Shown: positions 1-5,610, counted from the stretch's first letter. The stretch: 5,667 nucleotides of DNA from Phycisphaerales bacterium UBA7708 (GCA_002482415.1 DLFY01000232.1:1-5667), one strand, 5' to 3'. Notes: generated from the letters alone by a model not told the origin. Numbers and translations: made by a program.

Positions 1-1
1 T

Positions 2-889
2 CTGGCCATGCTCGGCCCCGGCGACACAGCCATCGTAGCCGACCCGGCTTTCCCCATCCACATCTACGGTGTGGCCCTGGCCGGCGCCAACGTTATCTCG
101 GTCCCGTTGGGCAATGACCAGAAATTTCTGGAGACGATTGCTCTGGTTTGCGAACGGCTTTTCCCGAAACCCAAGCTGTTGATTCTTAATTATCCGCATA
201 ATCCCACGGCCATGACGGTGGATCCAGGGTTCTTTGAGGGCGTCGTGGAACTGGCCAAGCGATTTAAGTTTGCCGTTATTCACGACTTTGCGTATGGAGA
301 AACCCTCTTTGATGGCTATAAAGCACCCAGTTTCCTCTCCACAAAAGGAGCAAAAGAGGTTGGTGTCGAGTTTACGACCCTGAGTAAGCCTTATAGCATG
401 GCCGGATTCCGGATTGGATTTGTCGCCGGCAATAAGGCCATGGTCGAAGCTTTGGCCACAATCAAAGGATATTACGACTACGGAATCTTCCAGGCGATCC
501 AGATTGCCAGTATTATCGCCATGCGGGAATGCGACGACTTCATCGTCCAGCAGAATGCCAAGTATCAGGTCCGCCGGGATGTGGTTTGCGACGGTCTGAA
601 AAAAATGGGCTGGCAGGTCGATATTCCGAGGGCTTCCATGTTCGTCTGGACCCGGTTTCCGGTCGAACAATCCAAAGGCAAGGGCAGCATCGACTTTGCA
701 ATGGACTTAATGGAGTACGCCAATGTCTCCATTGCACCTGGCAGGGCATTTGGGGAAAACGGAGAACACTGTATGCGGATAGCGCTTGTCGAGAATGAAC
801 ACCGTCTCCGGCAGGCCATCCGAAATATCAGCCGGTTCGTTCAGGGCAAGCCAGTTTCGGGTGCCAAAACTCCACCTGCAGGTCAATAA
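2..889 (+). CDS. alaC: Alanine/glutamate-pyruvate aminotransferase (AlaC-like), 5'-truncated by window edge
   Basis: This is a fold-type I, PLP-dependent aminotransferase of class I/II. The reading frame is open from base 2, so the gene begins upstream; full-length AlaC proteins are about 400 residues, so roughly the first 100 are missing. Numbering from the Met codon at base 8, visible hallmarks are the N-P-T-A segment (Asn65), Asp93 of the HDFAY motif that contacts the PLP pyridine nitrogen, Tyr96, the Schiff-base Lys127 in TLSKPYSMAG, Arg135 in GFRIGF and the substrate-carboxylate Arg257 in MRIAL. The sequence follows remembered E. coli AlaC (YfdZ) closely, with matching segments such as PIHIYG, VEFTTLSK, KGYYDYG, PKAS/PRASM and the region around SPG/APG. 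The family transfers the amino group between alanine/pyruvate and glutamate/2-oxoglutarate in the cytoplasm. LL-diaminopimelate aminotransferase is the nearest alternative. The gene ends at TAA 887-889 and is followed by a terminator-like hairpin, so it appears to close its own transcription unit. All catalytic residues in the visible part are intact. Confidence 0.9.
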   Translation: MAMLGPGDTAIVADPAFPIHIYGVALAGANVISVPLGNDQKFLETIALVCERLFPKPKLLILNYPHNPTAMTVDPGFFEGVVELAKRFKFAVIHDFAYGETLFDGYKAPSFLSTKGAKEVGVEFTTLSKPYSMAGFRIGFVAGNKAMVEALATIKGYYDYGIFQAIQIASIIAMRECDDFIVQQNAKYQVRRDVVCDGLKKMGWQVDIPRASMFVWTRFPVEQSKGKGSIDFAMDLMEYANVSIAPGRAFGENGEHCMRIALVENEHRLRQAIRNISRFVQGKPVSGAKTPPAGQ

Positions 890-921
890 TGTCTGATAAA
901 ATCTGTCTTAAAAAGGCCCAT

Positions 922-945
922 ATAGGTATTTTTACCTATTTTTTT
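922..945 (+). terminator. Terminator-like hairpin with T-run after the aminotransferase gene
   Basis: A perfect 7-bp inverted repeat (ATAGGTA at 922-928, TACCTAT at 933-939) with a 4-nt T loop runs directly into a seven-base T tract (939-945). It lies 33 bases after the aminotransferase stop codon. The hairpin-plus-T-run shape is that of a Rho-independent terminator, but the stem is AT-rich and therefore weak. The call rests on position and shape only. Confidence 0.55.
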
Positions 946-995
946 AAAAATGCCGATTTTAGCGAGAATAAGGCTAAATTTCATAGTTTTTTTAC

Positions 996-1024
996 TTGAC
1001 TGAAAAACGATTATTTGGTCTAAT
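996..1024 (+). promoter_or_regulatory. Sigma70-type promoter with extended -10, upstream of the first PEP-CTERM gene
   Basis: A -35 element TTGACT (996-1001, 5/6 consensus) is separated by exactly 17 bp from a -10 element TCTAAT (1019-1024, 5/6 consensus). The -10 is preceded by TGG (1016-1018), which makes it an extended -10. A seven-base T tract at 987-993 sits just upstream and could act as an UP element. Transcription would start near 1031. No other good promoter was seen before the next plus-strand gene, so the predicted transcript has a leader of about 317 nt. Confidence 0.6.
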
Positions 1025-1180
1025 ACGCTTAAATAAATAGCGTGAAGAGAGCTATACAGCGATTAATCTTTGAAAAGTGAAATTGATTCAAGGATGAAGT
1101 GTCTTTTCTTTATGTCAGTAATATGGACATTCATTTGGAGCAGGGGACGAGTTTTTCACAAGGATAGTGAATTCAATAAT

Positions 1181-1275
1181 GCGTGTGTCAGCCTGTGTGG
1201 GCTGTTATTTGTGTGATGTGTGTGTTTAGTGTGTTGTGTTGTGGTAAATCGTGTAACATGTGTTGTGTAATGTGT
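1181..1275 (+). repeat. GT-rich low-complexity tract
   Basis: The plus strand here consists mostly of G and T with many TGTGT and GTGTAA units. Bases 1203-1249 contain no C at all, and 1203-1279 contain only two. The period is irregular, so it is not a clean microsatellite. It lies inside the predicted transcript, where it would give an unstructured UG-rich RNA segment. Function unknown. Confidence 0.7.
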
Positions 1276-1308
1276 AAAACGGGCTTTTCTCGTTGAAAAG
1301 TCTCAAGC

Positions 1309-1330
1309 AGTTTATCAATGCTGATAAACT
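1309..1330 (+). promoter_or_regulatory. Perfect hairpin immediately upstream of the ribosome binding site
   Basis: AGTTTATCA (1309-1317) and TGATAAACT (1322-1330) form a perfect 9-bp stem with a 4-nt loop, ending five bases before the Shine-Dalgarno sequence of the first PEP-CTERM gene. In mRNA it could protect the 5' end, or influence ribosome loading by leaving the SD exposed. As DNA it is a 22-bp dyad that a protein dimer could bind. Which applies cannot be told from sequence. Confidence 0.55.
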
Positions 1331-1335
1331 CAGAA

Positions 1336-1343
1336 AGAGAGGA
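1336..1343 (+). promoter_or_regulatory. Shine-Dalgarno site that decides the start of the first PEP-CTERM gene
   Basis: AGAGAGGA lies four bases before ATG 1348, whereas ATG 1345 would have only one base of spacing and ATG 1318 lies upstream of it, in the loop of the 1309-1330 hairpin. The site therefore supports initiation at 1348, which also gives a normal short, lysine-led signal peptide. Confidence 0.7.
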
Positions 1344-1347
1344 AATG

Positions 1348-1908
1348 ATGAAGAAACTGATGGTATCTCTAGCGGTGATTGCGTTTTGCGCAATGAGCTT
1401 GCAGGCAGTCGCTCTGCCGGCTTATAGCTCACAGGTCCAGCAGATTACAACGACCTTCTCCCCAGTTTATGGAACCGGTTCTGCTGAAGTGACAAGTACA
1501 GTGTATGCTGCTACTGCAGGTGGGTATATCTATGCCTACGAAATCAAAAATGCCACCAATACCTTTAGCTGGTTTTCAGTGGCCCTTCTTCCTGGTGCGA
1601 CCGTGACAGGTACTGGTTATGACACCGGCACCAATGATCCCACCTCGTGGACAACTGTTGGCTCGCCTGCGACCAGCGTCGAAGGCCTGTTTGCAGTTCA
1701 GATTGCTCCTGGTCTGGATTCCTCATTGGTCTGGTTCACCAGCCCTTATGGTCCGACACGCGATCTGGGTTCATTAACAGGTTTGGGCACCAAGGGTACA
1801 TTTAACTACCTCGAAGGCGGCATTCTGACTCCCATTCCGGAACCCATGACGATGGTTCTGCTGGGTGCTGGCTGGCTGGCTCTGCGTACCTGCGGCCGCA
1901 AGCGCTAA
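1348..1908 (+). CDS. Secreted PEP-CTERM sorting-domain protein of unknown function (186 aa)
   Basis: The protein starts with a Sec signal peptide: Met-Lys-Lys, a hydrophobic core (about residues 4-18) and a likely cleavage after Ala-Val-Ala at 20-22. The mature part (about 23-160) is rich in Thr, Ser, Gly and Tyr, and looks beta-rich, including GGYIYAYEIKN near 61-71 and SSLVWFTSPYGP near 127-138. The C-terminus carries a full PEP-CTERM signal: Pro-Glu-Pro at 164-166, a hydrophobic segment (about 167-179) and a basic tail ending in R-K-R. In the known exosortase pathway such tails hold the protein in the inner membrane until cleavage and transfer to the surface or extracellular matrix. The exosortase is not in this window. 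A longer start at 1318 is open but would place ten charged and polar residues before the signal peptide and start inside a hairpin loop, so it is disfavoured. The core domain is not one I can name; this layout recurs in small proteins of PEP-CTERM-bearing bacteria. An odd feature is Cys182 inside the basic tail. Confidence 0.85.
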   Translation: MKKLMVSLAVIAFCAMSLQAVALPAYSSQVQQITTTFSPVYGTGSAEVTSTVYAATAGGYIYAYEIKNATNTFSWFSVALLPGATVTGTGYDTGTNDPTSWTTVGSPATSVEGLFAVQIAPGLDSSLVWFTSPYGPTRDLGSLTGLGTKGTFNYLEGGILTPIPEPMTMVLLGAGWLALRTCGRKR

Positions 1909-1940
1909 TCAGTATTTTCAGTTCTTTAAAGATTACAATG

Positions 1941-1972
1941 TTATTTCCCCCCCCTAAAAGGGGGGGAAATAA
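1941..1972 (+). terminator. Strong GC-core hairpin after the first PEP-CTERM gene, without T tail
   Basis: A perfect 13-bp stem joins TTATTTCCCCCCC (1941-1953) to GGGGGGGAAATAA (1960-1972), with a 6-nt loop. It starts 32 bases after the stop codon. The position suggests a transcript end or a 3' stabilising structure, but no T-run follows on either strand, so classic intrinsic termination is doubtful. The C8 and G7 homopolymer runs are prone to length change by slippage. Confidence 0.55.
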
Positions 1973-1976
1973 TCGT

Positions 1977-2000
1977 ATTAATGACAATGAGGTCATTAAT
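1977..2000. repeat. Perfect AT-rich inverted repeat next to the GC hairpin
   Basis: ATTAATGAC (1977-1985) and GTCATTAAT (1992-2000) are perfect 9-base arms around a 6-base spacer. It begins only four bases after the preceding 13-bp hairpin and is 117 bases before the next start codon. Its size and symmetry suit a dimeric regulator's operator, or a second 3' hairpin. No T-run follows. Confidence 0.5.
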
Positions 2001-2104
2001 CTCAAGGGAAGTGTTTTCTCACCTTTGAATCCTCACAGGATGTGATTTAAGACAGCAAGAGCGAGGCGGGCAAGAAAAGAGCGTTTCTGAAATGTAACTT
2101 ATCC

Positions 2105-2110
2105 GGGGGG
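2105..2110 (+). promoter_or_regulatory. G-rich ribosome binding site for the second PEP-CTERM gene
   Basis: A run of six G residues ends seven bases before ATG 2118 and ten before ATG 2121. It is SD-like rather than a consensus GGAGG, and spacing slightly favours the first ATG. No convincing promoter was found in 2001-2117; a TTGAAT at 2025-2030 has no good -10 partner. Confidence 0.5.
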
Positions 2111-2117
2111 ATAATTT

Positions 2118-2681
2118 ATGATGAGCGTACATGTGAAGAACCTTTGCCCGTATGCAGCAATCGTATGCTTGCTGTTGGTTGGTCTGGCCGTCCCGGCATG
2201 TGCAGCGGATGACTCAGGTTATTCGTTATTGCTGCAATCCAGTCCCGTCAATGGCGGGAACATCGCGCCGGGAAATGGTGTTCATAAAGTCCAAATCGGC
2301 GACCAGGTCAAAGTAGTGGCAGTACCCAGCACCGGGTATCGATTTCTATATTGGATCGGTGATGTCGGCGAAGTGGGTACTGCGCAGACATTTGTTCGTA
2401 TGGATAGTCCCAAACTGGTGGTGGCTGTCTTTGAACGCGAACAATTTGACAAGCTGCCGGAAGTCGGCATTGTGGGCGGTGGATCTGCCAATAACGGGGG
2501 GCTGGTTAAATCCCCGTCATCGTCCTCCGCATCCTCTGTCAGTGCCTCCGGCTATCGCGGCGACTCAAGCGTCACGTATGTCATTGAAAACGAGGTAATT
2601 AAAACTCCAGAACCTGCAACACTTTTTCTTCTTGGGCTGGGAGCAGTGGCGACACGGATCCGTTGCAAAAAGCAATCATAG
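2118..2681 (+). CDS. Secreted PEP-CTERM protein with one InlB B-repeat-like domain (187 aa)
   Basis: The order is signal peptide, one beta-repeat domain, Ser-rich linker and PEP-CTERM anchor. Residues 1-30 contain a hydrophobic core (about 12-27) and a likely cleavage after Ala-Cys-Ala at 27-29; Val-Pro-Ala-Cys28 is a poor lipobox because of the proline. Residues about 35-106 match the divergent InlB B-repeat pattern: an opening YSLLLQSSPVNGG, then GDQVKVVAVPSTGYRFLYW ending at Trp79, and a closing KLVVAVFE. This domain is common in bacterial surface proteins and is thought to act as a spacer or adhesive unit. A flexible linker (about 117-150) is rich in Gly and Ser, with a run of Ser near 132-144. 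The sorting signal has Pro-Glu-Pro at 164-166, a hydrophobic stretch (167-178) and a basic tail R-I-R-C-K-K. It follows another PEP-CTERM gene on the same strand after 209 bases, so the two may share a regulon. The ligand and precise role are unknown. Cys183 sits in the basic tail, as in the neighbour. Confidence 0.87.
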   Translation: MMSVHVKNLCPYAAIVCLLLVGLAVPACAADDSGYSLLLQSSPVNGGNIAPGNGVHKVQIGDQVKVVAVPSTGYRFLYWIGDVGEVGTAQTFVRMDSPKLVVAVFEREQFDKLPEVGIVGGGSANNGGLVKSPSSSSASSVSASGYRGDSSVTYVIENEVIKTPEPATLFLLGLGAVATRIRCKKQS

Positions 2682-2734
2682 AGCGTCTTGCATGTATATT
2701 TTGCATTAGCACTGGAGGAGAGGTGTTGTTGAAT

Positions 2735-2763
2735 ATGGCCAAGGGTGTGATGACCTTGGCCAT
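2735..2763. terminator. Dyad between convergent genes, possible bidirectional terminator
   Basis: ATGGCCAAGG (2735-2744) and CCTTGGCCAT (2754-2763) are perfect 10-base arms around a 9-base loop. It sits in the 173-base gap between the convergent second PEP-CTERM gene and groES, where a two-way terminator is expected. T-runs beyond the stem are weak: only GTTCGTTTT on the plus side and none on the minus side. The rest of 2682-2854 shows no recognised gene, although a plus-strand frame runs through it. Confidence 0.5.
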
Positions 2764-2854
2764 GTTCGTTTTATGGCATTCCTGCGGCATTGTATGGGGG
2801 CATGATTGTCGCTGCAATTCAGATTTGGGCTGTACGCCATCAGCAGCAGGGACA

Positions 2855-3187
2855 TTATTTCTGTTTGCGAAAGACAGCGACGACATTCTCCACTTCGACC
2901 ACAAACAATCGGTTATCCCCTTCAAAATCCACAGGAATTGCGCCTTTGGGATTAAACAATACCTTGTCATATTGCCGCAACGGATATTCACTGGACATTT
3001 CCACTTCCGCAGAGACCGCGACAATCCGCCCGGTGATGGTGGGTATCTCGATATTGTCCGGCAGTTGAATCCCGCCTTTGGTCTGTTTTTTATCCTCATC
3101 CTTGCGAATCAGGACACGCTTGCCGATGGGTTCGACGATCTCGAATACTTCTTTTGCCGCTGTGTCGTTCATATCGCGTTTTGCCAT
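2855..3187 (-). CDS. groES: Divergent GroES-family co-chaperonin (Cpn10), 110 aa
   Basis: GroES caps the GroEL ring as a heptamer in the cytoplasm and closes the folding chamber. Family features seen are PIGKRVLIRKDE (20-31, equivalent to the usual PLGDRVLV), the mobile-loop region about 32-50 with TKGGIQLPD and the GroEL-contacting I-Q-L triplet at 40-42, TGRIVAVS (52-59), YDKVLFNP (73-80) and the closing VVEVENVVAVF (96-106). Usual length is 94-100 residues; this one has about 17 extra N-terminal residues, part of which would vanish if translation began at Met6 (3170-3172). It diverges from standard GroES in the roof loop: the usual AVGxG is AVSAE, and in the first motif Asp is replaced by Lys. 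No groEL is adjacent. ATG lies three bases after the topA stop codon (TAG-TGT-ATG) and there is no upstream SD; the minus strand there reads CCTCCTCC. Translation is therefore likely coupled to topA. It may serve a GroEL encoded elsewhere, or be a second, specialised GroES. Confidence 0.85.
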   Translation of the reverse strand: MAKRDMNDTAAKEVFEIVEPIGKRVLIRKDEDKKQTKGGIQLPDNIEIPTITGRIVAVSAEVEMSSEYPLRQYDKVLFNPKGAIPVDFEGDNRLFVVEVENVVAVFRKQK

Positions 3188-3190
3188 ACA

Positions 3191-5587
3191 CTACTCGGAG
3201 GAGGTTTGCGCATTCGTTTTTGCCGATTTCTTCCGCGAGGTCTTTTTGCCTTCCTCGCCGCCGCCGAGTATTTCTTTGGCCTGTTGTTCATCTTTGGGCG
3301 GCCACTGGCCTTTGCTCTGAAGGTCTTTGAGCATGTCGAGCTTGTCCATCTTGACGATGGTTCGACATCGCGGGAATTTGTTGCAGCCCATGAACGGTCC
3401 GCGTTTGCTCTGACGGATGACTAATTCTCCCTTGCCGCATTTATGACAGGTTACTCCGGTCGGCTGGGCCGGCGGCTTGGGGGGCAGGGGCTGGCCTTGT
3501 TTATCAAGGCGAACGATGGTTTTGCAATTCGGGTAATCCGAACAGCCCAAAAAGGTGCCAAACCGTCCGCGTTTCTGCACCAGCGGCTTGCCGCAGTTGG
3601 GGCAGGGATGTTCGGTGGTGGTTTCCTGGACCATTTTGCCCTCGTTGTCACAGGGGCAGGCAAATTTGCAGTCGGGATATTTGGAACAGCTCAGGAAGCG
3701 GCCATTTTTGCCGAAACGATAGACCATGGCTTCCCCGCACTGCGGACACTTGTATTCGCTGGGCTGGGTCTCGGCCTTGGCGTGGACCATTTCCTTTTTG
3801 GCGTTTTCGAGGCTGTCGCAGAAAGGCGTATAGAATTCCTTGAGGACGCTGACCCATTCAAGATGCTGCTCTTCAATCTTGTCAAGCTGCTCTTCCATGT
3901 GACGGGTGAAGGCAATATCCATCACCTGTGGGAAGAATTCATCCAGTTTGTCGGTGACAATCTCGCCGATCTGCGTGGCAAAGAACTTCTTGTCCTTCTT
4001 TTCCACGTACTGGCGATCCTGAATCGTGGAGATGATGGAGGCGTAGGTGCTGGGTCGTCCAATGCCTTCTTTTTCGAGGGCCTTGACCAGGGATGCTTCG
4101 GTATAGCGGGCCGGCGGCTTGGTGAAATGCTGCTGGGCATCGATCCAGACGGCAGATACGGCCTGGCCGACGGTCATTTCCGGCAGAACCGGTTCTTCGG
4201 TGGCGGTGGACCATATCTTCGTGAAGCCGTCGAAGATCTGGACACGTCCCGAGGCACGATAGGCACAGGGGCCGATTGCCGTCTTGGCGATGATTTCGGC
4301 CCGGGTGGTGTCCCACTGGGCGGCCGCCATCTGGCAGGCGACAAACCGGCGCCAGATCAGATCATAGAGTTTAAACTGGTCGTCGGTCAGGAATTGCCGA
4401 ATATCATCCGGCGTCAAATCCGGATCGGTCGGACGAATGGCTTCGTGAGCCTGCTGAGCATCTTTGGATGATGAGAAGAAATTCGGTTTTTCGGGCAGGT
4501 AATTCTTGCCGTACTGATGTTCAATATAATGCCGTACCGACTGAATCGCCTCAAAAGACAAGTGGGTGCTGTCGGTACGCATATAGGTAATCAAACCCAG
4601 GGCGCCCATCGAGCCCAGGTCAATGCCTTCATAGAGCTGCTGGGCGAGCATCATGGTTTTGGATGCAGAAAAGCCGAGCCGGTTGGCCGCGGCCTGCTGC
4701 AAAGTTGACGTAATAAACGGTGCTCCCGGGCGGGACTGAACGCGGTTGGTCGTCAGGCTGTCGATGGTAAAGGCGGTACCCTGAATGGCCTCAAAGACGG
4801 CTTTGGCCTGTGTTTCATTGTCCGCATGGAAGGGCTTGCCGTTGACACTGTGCAGTTCGGCCTTGAAGGCGTCGTGCTTTGCCAGCCAGGCATTCTGCTT
4901 GGCCAGGACGGGGGTGTTATCCGGATCATCGCCGATGAAGGCCTTCCATTGGGCGGATAAATCCGTCTGTGATTTAGTCGAAAAGATTCCGGGAATCAGC
5001 CAGTATTCTTTGGGGTCAAAGGAGCGAATCTCCCGTTCCCGCTGGACGATCAGTTTGACGGCGACGGACTGGACCCGGCCTGCGGAAAGCCCTTTGGCGA
5101 CCTTTTTCCAGAGCAGAGGGCTGATCTGATAGCCCACGATGCGGTCCAGAATACGGCGGGCCTGCTGGGCCATGACACGGTGCATGTCCAATTTGCCGGG
5201 GCTGGAGAAGGCTTTCTGGATGTCATTTTTGGTAATGGCGTTAAAGACGACCCGGAAGGTGTTTTCTTCCTTGAGTCCCAGGACTTCGGCCAGATGCCAG
5301 GCAATGGCTTCTCCCTCGCGGTCCAAGTCGGTTGCCAGATAGACGGTTGAGCACTTTTTTGCTTCTGCCTTCAGTGCTGCGACGGTCTTTTTGCGACCTG
5401 TGGTGATTTCATAGGTCGGCTCGAAATTGTTTTCCAAATCGACATTCAGCCCCTTGGAGGGTAAATCCCGGATATGTCCCATCGAGGCCTTGACCTCGAA
5501 ATCGGGGCCGAGGTATTTGTTGATCGTTTTGGCTTTGGCGGGTGATTCGACGATCACCAGCGACTTATCTTTACCTGTTTTTGCCAT
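3191..5587 (-). CDS. topA: DNA topoisomerase I (type IA), 798 aa
   Basis: Type IA topoisomerase relaxes negative supercoils by a transient 5'-phosphotyrosine link to single-stranded DNA. The Toprim domain (about 8-130) has Glu14 in VIVESPAKAKT and the acidic metal-binding set Asp87, Asp89 and Glu91 in ATDLDREGE. QQARRILDRIVGYQISPLLW (141-160) and GLSAGRVQSVAVKLI (166-180) mark the core. The catalytic Tyr335 lies in LITYMRTDSTHLS, followed by QQAHEAIRPTD (378-388). GIGRPSTYASIISTIQDRQYV (508-528) is also family-typical. Three C-terminal four-cysteine zinc ribbons are intact: Cys614/617/634/640, Cys662/665/682/688 and Cys714/717/735/741; Cys644 and Cys646 are extra. A Lys-rich tail (about 781-790) ends the protein. 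The length is normal for a three-ribbon TopA. ATG 5587 follows an AT-rich leader without SD; the next residues MAKTGKDKSLVIVES give the normal N-terminus. It is first in a likely topA-groES transcription unit. Confidence 0.97.
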   Translation of the reverse strand: MAKTGKDKSLVIVESPAKAKTINKYLGPDFEVKASMGHIRDLPSKGLNVDLENNFEPTYEITTGRKKTVAALKAEAKKCSTVYLATDLDREGEAIAWHLAEVLGLKEENTFRVVFNAITKNDIQKAFSSPGKLDMHRVMAQQARRILDRIVGYQISPLLWKKVAKGLSAGRVQSVAVKLIVQREREIRSFDPKEYWLIPGIFSTKSQTDLSAQWKAFIGDDPDNTPVLAKQNAWLAKHDAFKAELHSVNGKPFHADNETQAKAVFEAIQGTAFTIDSLTTNRVQSRPGAPFITSTLQQAAANRLGFSASKTMMLAQQLYEGIDLGSMGALGLITYMRTDSTHLSFEAIQSVRHYIEHQYGKNYLPEKPNFFSSSKDAQQAHEAIRPTDPDLTPDDIRQFLTDDQFKLYDLIWRRFVACQMAAAQWDTTRAEIIAKTAIGPCAYRASGRVQIFDGFTKIWSTATEEPVLPEMTVGQAVSAVWIDAQQHFTKPPARYTEASLVKALEKEGIGRPSTYASIISTIQDRQYVEKKDKKFFATQIGEIVTDKLDEFFPQVMDIAFTRHMEEQLDKIEEQHLEWVSVLKEFYTPFCDSLENAKKEMVHAKAETQPSEYKCPQCGEAMVYRFGKNGRFLSCSKYPDCKFACPCDNEGKMVQETTTEHPCPNCGKPLVQKRGRFGTFLGCSDYPNCKTIVRLDKQGQPLPPKPPAQPTGVTCHKCGKGELVIRQSKRGPFMGCNKFPRCRTIVKMDKLDMLKDLQSKGQWPPKDEQQAKEILGGGEEGKKTSRKKSAKTNAQTSSE

Positions 5588-5610
5588 TTTTACACAATCT
5601 AAATGTTTTC

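Larger units (their letters stand above)
1025..1347 (+). other. Long non-coding 5' leader with repeated small hairpins and a GT-rich tract
   Basis: This stretch between the promoter and the first PEP-CTERM start codon has no recognisable gene. It contains a chain of inverted repeats: ATAGC/GCTAT (1037-1041/1051-1055); a 9-bp stem with one G-U pair (1066-1074/1087-1095); ATGTC/GACAT (1112-1116/1126-1130); CAGCC/GGCTG (1189-1193/1200-1204); and a perfect 9-bp stem at 1309-1330. A GT-rich tract lies between 1181 and 1275. No known riboswitch consensus (such as cyclic-di-GMP, cobalamin, SAM or TPP) was recognised. It may be a regulatory leader, a small RNA, or spacer DNA; the short stems taken singly are compatible with chance. 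A 40-codon frame (1094-1216) is present but has poorly placed initiation signals. Confidence 0.45.

Noticed and set aside
889..999. 36-codon frame whose ATG overlaps the aminotransferase stop (TAATG)
   Set aside because: It runs through the terminator-like hairpin and T-run and has a low-complexity Phe/Lys translation. The overlap is probably accidental.
1226..1432. Minus-strand open frame antisense to the leader and first PEP-CTERM start
   Set aside because: Its C-terminal part is only the reverse complement of the GT-rich tract (His/Thr/Tyr/Asn residues), and the rest is antisense to a signal-peptide gene with its own SD.
890..2117. Sigma-54 promoter for PEP-CTERM genes (PrsR/RpoN control known in some species)
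   Set aside because: No TGGCAC-N5-TTGC-like element was seen in either upstream region. A sigma70-like promoter fits better for the first gene.
2001..2117. Riboswitch or clear promoter upstream of the second PEP-CTERM gene
   Set aside because: Only a short ATCCT/AGGAT stem (2029-2041) and a lone TTGAAT were found. There is no consensus aptamer or paired -10.
2118..2204. Lipoprotein signal in the second PEP-CTERM protein
   Set aside because: The candidate Cys28 is preceded by Val-Pro-Ala, which departs from a normal lipobox. A signal peptidase I site at Ala-Cys-Ala fits as well, and the C-terminus already has an anchor.
1309..2763. CRISPR array or transposon ends suggested by the many inverted repeats
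   Set aside because: The repeats have unrelated sequences and no regular spacing. There is no transposase, target duplication or direct repeat unit.
2663..3424. Plus-strand open frame (253 codons) starting at the end of the second PEP-CTERM gene
   Set aside because: From 2855 on it is antisense to groES and topA and has no domain. Only the part before 2855 is kept as a low-interest observation.
3443..4471. Long plus-strand open frame (342 codons)
   Set aside because: It lies wholly antisense to topA, whose catalytic and zinc-ribbon motifs are all intact. The frame is a by-product of topA codon bias, with low-complexity Gly/Phe-rich translation and no recognisable family.
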